NCBI GenBank assembly: GCA_019096065.1
Contig: JAGUCH010000001.1
Location: 8,308,001-8,372,000 of the forward strand
Length of the DNA: 64,000 nucleotides
Reading direction: 5' to 3'
From: Paracyclopina nana
Taxonomy: Eukaryota; Arthropoda; Copepoda; Cyclopoida; Cyclopettidae
The notes below the pieces were generated by a model. The model searched no databases. It was given only the letters and a program-made list of their open reading frames with translations, and was not told where the DNA came from. How positions within the stretch are numbered: position 1 is the first letter of the stretch; every line of letters begins with the position of its first letter. The translations under genes and the position numbers were made by a program. Of the stretch, positions 57,682 through 64,000 are shown piece after piece.

Positions 57682-60200
57682 TAAGTTTTCATGGACTCAT
57701 TTACTCAAAGCATTGCTTTTTGAGTCTTAGCTTAAGCCATGCAAGTCTTTTTTTATGACTAGACTTTTGCATAAGTCAAGTCCAGTTCTTAGGAGCTTAA
57801 GAAAGCTTAGCCAAATAAGTTTTTGTGGACTAATTTTCTTAGAGCATTGCTTTTTGAGTCCAAGCTTAAGTCATGCAAGTCTTTCTTATGACTAGACTTA
57901 GCCTTGGGAGCCAAAGTCTCATCAAGGAGTGGTCATTTTTTCACTCAAGCTTGGAAATCTGTCTGGCTAGGAATAAATCTTATTAAAAGTCCCATCAAGG
58001 AGTGGTCTTTTGCATAAGTCAAGTCCAGTTCTTAGGAGCTTAAGAAAGCTTAGCCAAATAAGTTTTTGTGGACTAATTTTCTTAGATCATTGCTTTTTGA
58101 GTCCAAGCTTAAGTCATGCAAGTCTTTCTTATGACTAGACTTAGCCTTGGGAGCCAAAGTCTCATCAAGGAGTGGTCATTTTTTCGCTCAAGCTTGGATA
58201 TCTGTCTGGCTAGGAATAAATTAAAAGTCCCATCAAGGAGTGGTCTTTTGCATAAGTCTAGTCCAGTTCTTAGGAGCTTAAGAAAGCTTAGCCAAATAAG
58301 TTTTTGTGGACTAATTTTCTTAGAGCATTGCTTTTTGAGTCCAAGCTTAAGTCATGCAAGTCTTTCTTATGACTAGACTTAGCCTTGGGAGCCAAAGTCT
58401 CATCAAGGAGTGGTCATTTTTTCACTCAAGCTTGGAAATCTGTCTGGCTAGGAATAAATCTTTTTAAAAGTCCCATCAAGGAGTGGTCTTTTGCATAAGT
58501 CTAGTCCAGTTCTTAGGAGCTTAAGAAAGCTTAGCCAAATAAGTTTTTGTGGACTAATTTTCTTAGAGCATTGCTTTTTGAGTCCAAGCTTAAGTCATGC
58601 AAGTCTTTCTTATGACTAGACTTAGCCTTGGGAGCCAAAGTCTCATCAAGGAGTGGTCATTTTTTCACTCAAGCTTGGAAATCTGTCTGGCTAGGAATAA
58701 ATCTTATTAAAAGTCCCATCAAGGAGTGGTCTTTTGCATAAGTCAAGTCCAGTTCTTAGGAGCTTAAGAAAGCTTAGCCAAATAAGTTTTTCTGGACTAA
58801 TTTTCTTAGAGCATTGCTTTTTGAGTCCAAGCTTAAGTCATGCAAGTCTTTCTTATGACTAGACTTAGCCTTGGGAGCCAAAGTCTCATCAAGGAGTGGT
58901 CATTTTTTCACTCAAGCTTGGAAATCTGTCTGGCTAGGAATAAATCTTATTAAAAGTCCCATCAAGGAGTGGTCTTTTGCATAAGTCAAGTCCAGTTCTT
59001 AGGAGCTTAAGAAAGCTTAGCCAAATAAGTTTTTATGGACTAAATTACTTAAAGCATTGCTTTTTGAGTCCAAGCTTAAGTCATACAAGTCTTTCTTATG
59101 ACTAGACTTAGCCTTGGGAGCCAAAGTCTCATCAAGGAGTGGTCATTTTTTCGCTCAAGCTTGGAAATCTGTCTGGCTAGGAATAAATCTTATTAAAAGT
59201 CCCATCAAGGAGTTGTCTTTTGCATAAGTCAAGTCCAGTTCTTAGGAGCTTAAGAAAGCTTTGCCAAATAAGTTTTTGTGGACTAATTTTCTTAGAGCAT
59301 TGCTTTTTGAGTCCAAGCTTAAGTCATGCAAGTCTTTGTTATGACTAGACTTAGCCTTGGGAGCCAAAGTCTCATCAAGGAGTGGTCATTTTTTCGCTCA
59401 AGCTTGGAAATCTGTCTGGATAGGAATAAATCTTTTTAAAAGTCCCATCAAGGAGTGGTCTTTTGCATAAGTCAAGTCCAGTTCTTAGGAGCTTAAGTAA
59501 GCTTAGCCAAATAAGTTTTTGTGGAGTAATTTTCTTAGAGCATTGCTTTTTGAGTCCAAGCTTAAGTCATGCAAGTCTTTCTTATGACTAGACTTAGCCT
59601 TGGGAGCCAAAGTCTCATCAAGGAGTGGTCATTTTTTCGCTCAAGCTTGGATATCTGTCTGGCTAGGAATAAATCTTATTAAAAGTCCCATCAAGGAGTG
59701 GTCTTTTGCATAAGTCTAGTCCAGTTCTTAGGAGCTTAAGAAAGCTTAGCCAAATAAGTTTTTGTGGACTAATTTTCTTAGAGCATTGCTTTTTGAGTCC
59801 AAGCTTAAGTCATGCAAGTCTTTCTTATGACTAGACTTAGCCTTGGGAGCCAAAGTCTCATCAAGGAGTGGTCATTTTTTCACTCAAGCTTGGAAATCTG
59901 TCTGGCTAGGAATAAATCTTATTAAAAGTCCCATCAAGGAGTGGTCTTTTGCATAAGTCAAGTCCAGTTCTTAGGAGCTTAAGAAAGCTTAGCCAAATAA
60001 GTTTTTATGGACTAAATTACTTAAAGCATTGCTTTTTGAGTCCAAGCTTAAGTCATACAAGTCTTTCTTATGACTAGACTTAGCCTTGGGAGCCAAAGTC
60101 TCATCAAGGAGTGGTCATTTTTTCGCTCAAGCTTGGAAATCTGTCTGGCTAGGAATAAATGCTATTATAAGTCCCATCAAGGAGTGGTCATTTGTGGTCA
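57682..60200 (+). repeat. Satellite 4 array (~243-bp monomer)
   Basis: About ten highly similar monomers carry GAAAGCTTAGCCAAATAAG, GACTTAGCCTTGGGAGCCAA and CCCATCAAGGAGTGGTC. The latter word, or its CTCATCAAGGAGTGGTC variant, occurs twice per monomer. Confidence 0.95.
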
Positions 60201-60289
60201 TTTTTGGCTCAATCTTGAAAATCTGCCTAAAACATCCTGATGTACTACTATTTCGAAACTGCAAAGAAACTTGAAATTCTGGACAAGGA

Positions 60290-62640
60290 CAATTTTGAGC
60301 CAAAATGTCAGCTGTGGCTGAAAATTCGAGGCAGCTGGACTCAAAATGTGAGGCAAAAGTGTGACTTTGCCTCACAATAACTTGGCAAAGTCAATTTTGA
60401 GTCAAAATGTCAGTTGCAGTCGATAGTTTGAGTAAACCTGACTCAAAATATGAGGCAAAGTCAAACTTTTGACTCATTTTGAATTCGCAAGAGAGAAAAC
60501 CTGCGCATCGCGCGGTACTTCTACTTTACTGCTAATAAAACACGAAATTCTTGACCAAGTCAATTTTGAGTCAAAATGTCAGTTGCAGCTGAAAGTTTTA
60601 TTCAACTTGACACAAAATGTGAGGCAAAGTCATACTTTTGACACTTTTTGAATTCGCAAATGCCGAAACTTGCGCATCGTGTTATACTAAATCAGTCTGG
60701 ACTGAAAACGTATAAAAAAAGACAAAACAGAGTGACCACTTGCTAATGTGACATTGACCTCTTCCAAATAGAACATTAACCACTCTTTGATAGAACCTTG
60801 ACCATTTCTTACAAGGACATGCCAAAACTTGCGCATCGCGTTTTACTACTAGATGACAGCTATGAAAACTCGAAATTCTTGACTTAGTCAAATTTCAGTC
60901 AAAATGTCAGTTGCAGCTGAAAGTTTGAGTCAACTTGACTCAAAATGTGAGGCAAAGTCAAACTTATGACACTTTTTGATTTCGCAAATGCCAAAACTTG
61001 CGCATCGCGTTATGCTACTAGATGACAGCTATGAAAACTCGAAATTCTTGACTTAGTCAAATTTCAGTCAAAATGTCAGTTGCAGCTGAAAGTTTGAGTC
61101 AACTTGACTCAAAATGTGAGGCAAAGTCAAACTTATGACACTTTTTGATTTCGCAAATGCCAAAACTTGCGCATCGCGTTATGCTACTAGATGACAGCTA
61201 TGAAAACTCGAAATTCTTGACTTAGTCAAATTTCAGTCAAAATGTCAGTTGCAGCTGAAAGTTTGAGTCAACTTGACTCAAAATGTGAGGCAAAGTCAAA
61301 CGTATGACACTTTTTGATTTCGCAAATGCCAAAACTTGCGCATCGCGTTATGCTACAAGGTGACTGCTATGAAAACTCGAAATTCTTGACTTAGTCAAAT
61401 TTCAGTCAAAATGTCAGTTGCAGCTGAAAGTTTGAGTCAACTTGACTCAAAATGTGAGGCAAAGTCAAACTTATGACACTTTTTGAATTCGCAAATGCCA
61501 AAACTTGCGCATCGCGTTATACTACTAGGTGACTGATATGAAATTCTTGACTTAGTCAAATTTCAGTCAAAAGGACAGTTGCAGCTGATAGTTTGAGTCA
61601 ACTTGACTCAAAATGTGAGGCAAAGTCAAACTTATGACACTTTTTGATTTCGCAAATGCCAAAACTTGCGCATCGCGTTATGCTACTAGATGACAGCTAT
61701 GAAAACTCGAAATTCTTGACTTAGTCAAATTTCAGTCAAAATGTCAGTTGCAGCTGAAAGTTTGAGTCAACTTGACTCAAAATGTGAGGCAAAGTCAAAC
61801 TTATGACACTTTTTTATTTCGCAAATGCCAAAACTTGCGCATCGCGTTATGCTACTAGATGACAGCTATGAAAACTCGAAATTCTTGACTTAGTCAAATT
61901 TCAGTCAAAATGTCAGTTGCAGCTGAAAGTTTGAGTCAACTTGACTCAAAATGTGAGGCAAAGTCAAACTTATGACACTTTTTGATTTCGCAAATGCCAA
62001 AACTTGCGCATCGCGTTATGCTACAAGGTGACTGCTATGAAAACTCGAAATTCTTGACTTAGTCAAATTTCAGTCAAAATGTCAGTTGCAGCTGAAAGTT
62101 TGAGTCAACTTGACTCAAAATGTGAGGCAAAGTCAAACTTATGACACTTTTTGATTTCGCAAATGCCAAAACTTGCGCATCCCGTTATGCTACTAGGTGA
62201 CTGCTATGAAAACTCGAAATTCTTGACTTAGTCAAATTTCAGTCAAAATGTCAGTTGCAGCTGAAAGTTTGAGTCAACTTGACTCAAAATGTGAGGCAAA
62301 GTCAAACTTATGACACTTTTTGATTTCGCAAATGCCAAAACTTGCGCATCGCGTTATGCTACTAGATGACTGCTATGAAAACTCGAAATTCTTGACCAAG
62401 TCAATTTTGAGTCAAAATGTCAATTGCAGCTGAAAGTTTGAGTCAACTTGACCCAAAATATGAGGCAAAGTCAAACTTTTGATTAATTTTGAATTCGCAA
62501 GAGAGAAAACTTGCGCATCACGCGGTATTTTAACTTAACTGCTAATAATGCTCTTAATTCTTGACCAAGTCAATTTTGAGTCAAAAGGTCAGTTGCAGCT
62601 GACAGTTTGGGTCAACTTAACTCAAACTATAAGGCAATTG
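60290..62640 (-). repeat. Satellite 3 array, right arm (inverted)
   Basis: About 14 monomers are the reverse complement of the left arm, with GAGTCAACTTGACTCAAAAT and AAACTTGCGCATCGCG. The monomers from 60880 to 62380 are nearly identical, indicating recent amplification. Confidence 0.95.
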
Positions 62641-62727
62641 ATGTGCCTTTGGCCTTGCTGTTAAAAGTGGCTCTTAAAAGTCTTATTATGGAGTGGTTAA
62701 AGCTATTCAAGTACCATTATGGAGTGG

Positions 62728-62835
62728 TCTAATAGCATGTCCCATCAGTGTATAATAAGATAGGAAAAGTCAGACTGAGTCCCATCAGTGTATAATAAGA
62801 CCATAAGGTCCCATCAGTGTATAATAAGAATAGAA
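62728..62835 (+). repeat. CCCATCAGTGTATAATAAGA short repeats
   Basis: Three copies of CCCATCAGTGTATAATAAGA occur at 62740-62830 near the right end of structure 2. They are related to the CATCAGTG words at the left end. Confidence 0.85.
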
Positions 62836-63025
62836 TGTCTCAGATTTTGATGAAACTTGGCAAAATGATAGATTTTAGGGTCTAGTTTCCGAAAAAAATT
62901 ACCCCAGCTCCCCCTGACCACCAGGAGCTGAGAAATCGCCGAGTGGTCAATTTGTCCATCAGTGCTACATACCGTCCTTCCTTTAACCACTCGTCCTATC
63001 AGTGCTACAGTGCGCACGAATATAT

Positions 63026-64000
63026 GTTCTGGAGAGACTGCCACTGATATGCTATATTTGCTGCGACTCGATAATGAAAAAAGTCTCATGCTCGAAAAGT
63101 CCTCAATGGAATGTCCCTTTTTTGGTCTAGCTCAGCTCAGCTGGTGCCAAAGAGAATTTAGAAGGTGCAAACTTTCAGGTGTTGTGCACCTGTCATGATT
63201 CTGGATGTGCAAAACTGTTCTGGAGCAACTGCCACTGCTATGCTACATTAATGCGACTCGATAATGAGAAAGGTCTCGCACTCGAAAAGTCTTCGATGGA
63301 ATGTCCCTTTTTTGGTCTAGCTCAGCTCAGCTGGTGCCAAAGAGAATTCAGAAGGTGCAAACTTTCAGGTTTTGTGCACCTGTCATGATTCTGGATGTGC
63401 AAAACTGTTCTGGAGCAACTGCCACTGCTATGCTACATATGCTGCGACTTTATAATGAGAAAGATCTCGCGCTCGAAAAGTCCTCGATGGAATGTCCCTT
63501 TCTTGGTCTAGCTTAGCTCAGCTGGTGCCAAAGAGAATTCAGAAGGTGCAAACTTTCAGGTGTTGTGCACCTGTCATGATTCTGGATGTGCAAAACTGTT
63601 CTGGAGCAACTGCCACTGCTATGCTACATTAATGCGACTCAATAATGAGAAAGGTCTCGCGCTCGAAAAGTCCTCGATGGAATGTCCCTTTTTTGGTCTA
63701 GCTCAGCTCAGCTGGTGCCAAAGAGAATTCAGAAGGTGCAAACTTTCAGGTGTTGTGCACCTGTCATGATTCTGGATGTGCAAAACTGTTCTGGAGCAAC
63801 TGCCACTGCTATGCTACATATGCTGCGACTTTATAATGAGAAAGGTCTCGCACTCGAAAAGTCTTCGATGGAATGTCCCTTTTTTGGTCTAGCTCAGCTC
63901 AGCTGGTGCCAAAGAGAATTCAGAAGGTGCTAACTTTCAGGTGTTGTGCACCTGTCATGATTCTGGATGTGCAAAACTGTTCTGGAGCAACTGCCACTGC
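63026..64000 (+). repeat. Satellite 1 array, block 3 (continues past window)
   Basis: About five monomers are in the same orientation as blocks 1 and 2. The first ones match monomers near 54140-54200 and 52920-53180, so the blocks were one array. Confidence 0.95.

Larger units (their letters stand above)
56039..63025. mobile_element. Giant satellite-armed foldback structure 2 (~7.0 kb)
   Basis: Satellite 1 breaks at GCAAAACTGT (56038) and resumes at TGTTCTGG (63026). TGTAGCACTGATA at 56048 is inverted at 62997-63009. Arms carry satellite 3 in opposite orientation (about 1.0 kb left, 2.35 kb right) around a central satellite 4 array. ATCAGTG and GAGTGGTC words recur throughout. No transposase frame is present, and the target duplication is at most TGT. 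Confidence 0.75.

Noticed and set aside
41080-64000. CRISPR-like or bacterial tandem arrays
   Set aside because: Units are 160-245 bp head to tail without unique spacers, and the genome is eukaryotic.

Overview
The window is eukaryotic and almost certainly arthropod. It has GT-AG introns, AATAAA-type poly(A) signals, TATA/initiator promoters, a seven-transmembrane gustatory receptor with the arthropod C-terminal TYxxxxxQF signature, and long stretches of transposon and satellite DNA. The lineage cannot be fixed from sequence alone; a crustacean or basal hexapod would fit, but that is inference.

Three intact multi-exon gene models, one receptor gene and one receptor pseudogene can be supported. 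Gene 1 (2469-7985, +, ten exons, 3597 nt in one open frame, first micro-exon not identified) and gene 2 (26073-28260, +, three exons, 692 aa) encode secreted proteins built almost entirely from Cys-rich octapeptides. In gene 2 every Cys-to-Cys interval I checked inside a repeat block is 4, 8 or 12 residues. Its first block is acidic (C-x-T-V-N-E-Q-Q) and its second is basic (C-Q-N-V-P-R-Q-Q). Gene 3 (33444-36001, -, ten exons, about 485 aa) is an unrecognised, probably secreted protein. A complete gustatory receptor (37449-38675, -) is followed upstream by a frameshifted receptor pseudogene (38787-39895, -).

From 8.1 to 25.8 kb, between the two Cys-repeat paralogues, the DNA is a nest of non-autonomous DNA transposons. 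Two inverted copies of one element (8088-9991 and 23574-25828) frame the block. Inside it are a 3-kb PIF/Harbinger-type element with TTA target duplications, a 1.2-kb palindrome carrying four tRNA-like modules (two per arm, all facing outward), two 152-bp MITEs, foldback MITEs, and a 459-bp insert with CACAGTG ends and a CACTG duplication. A second nest lies at 29.2-31.3 kb.

From 41.1 kb to the end the window is satellite DNA. The host array is a ~191-bp satellite (satellite 1). It is interrupted by two giant inverted-repeat structures of about 7 kb each. The first (45375-52731) has arms of decanucleotide repeats plus ~178-bp satellite 2 in opposite orientations around a 185-bp loop, flanked by an 8-bp near-perfect target duplication. 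The second (about 56039-63025) has arms of ~160-bp satellite 3 around a central array of ~243-bp satellite 4. Both look like foldback transposons whose arms are satellites. No transposase is visible, so how they move, if they do, is unknown. The satellite-armed foldback elements and the palindromic tRNA-like element are the strongest candidates for something undescribed.
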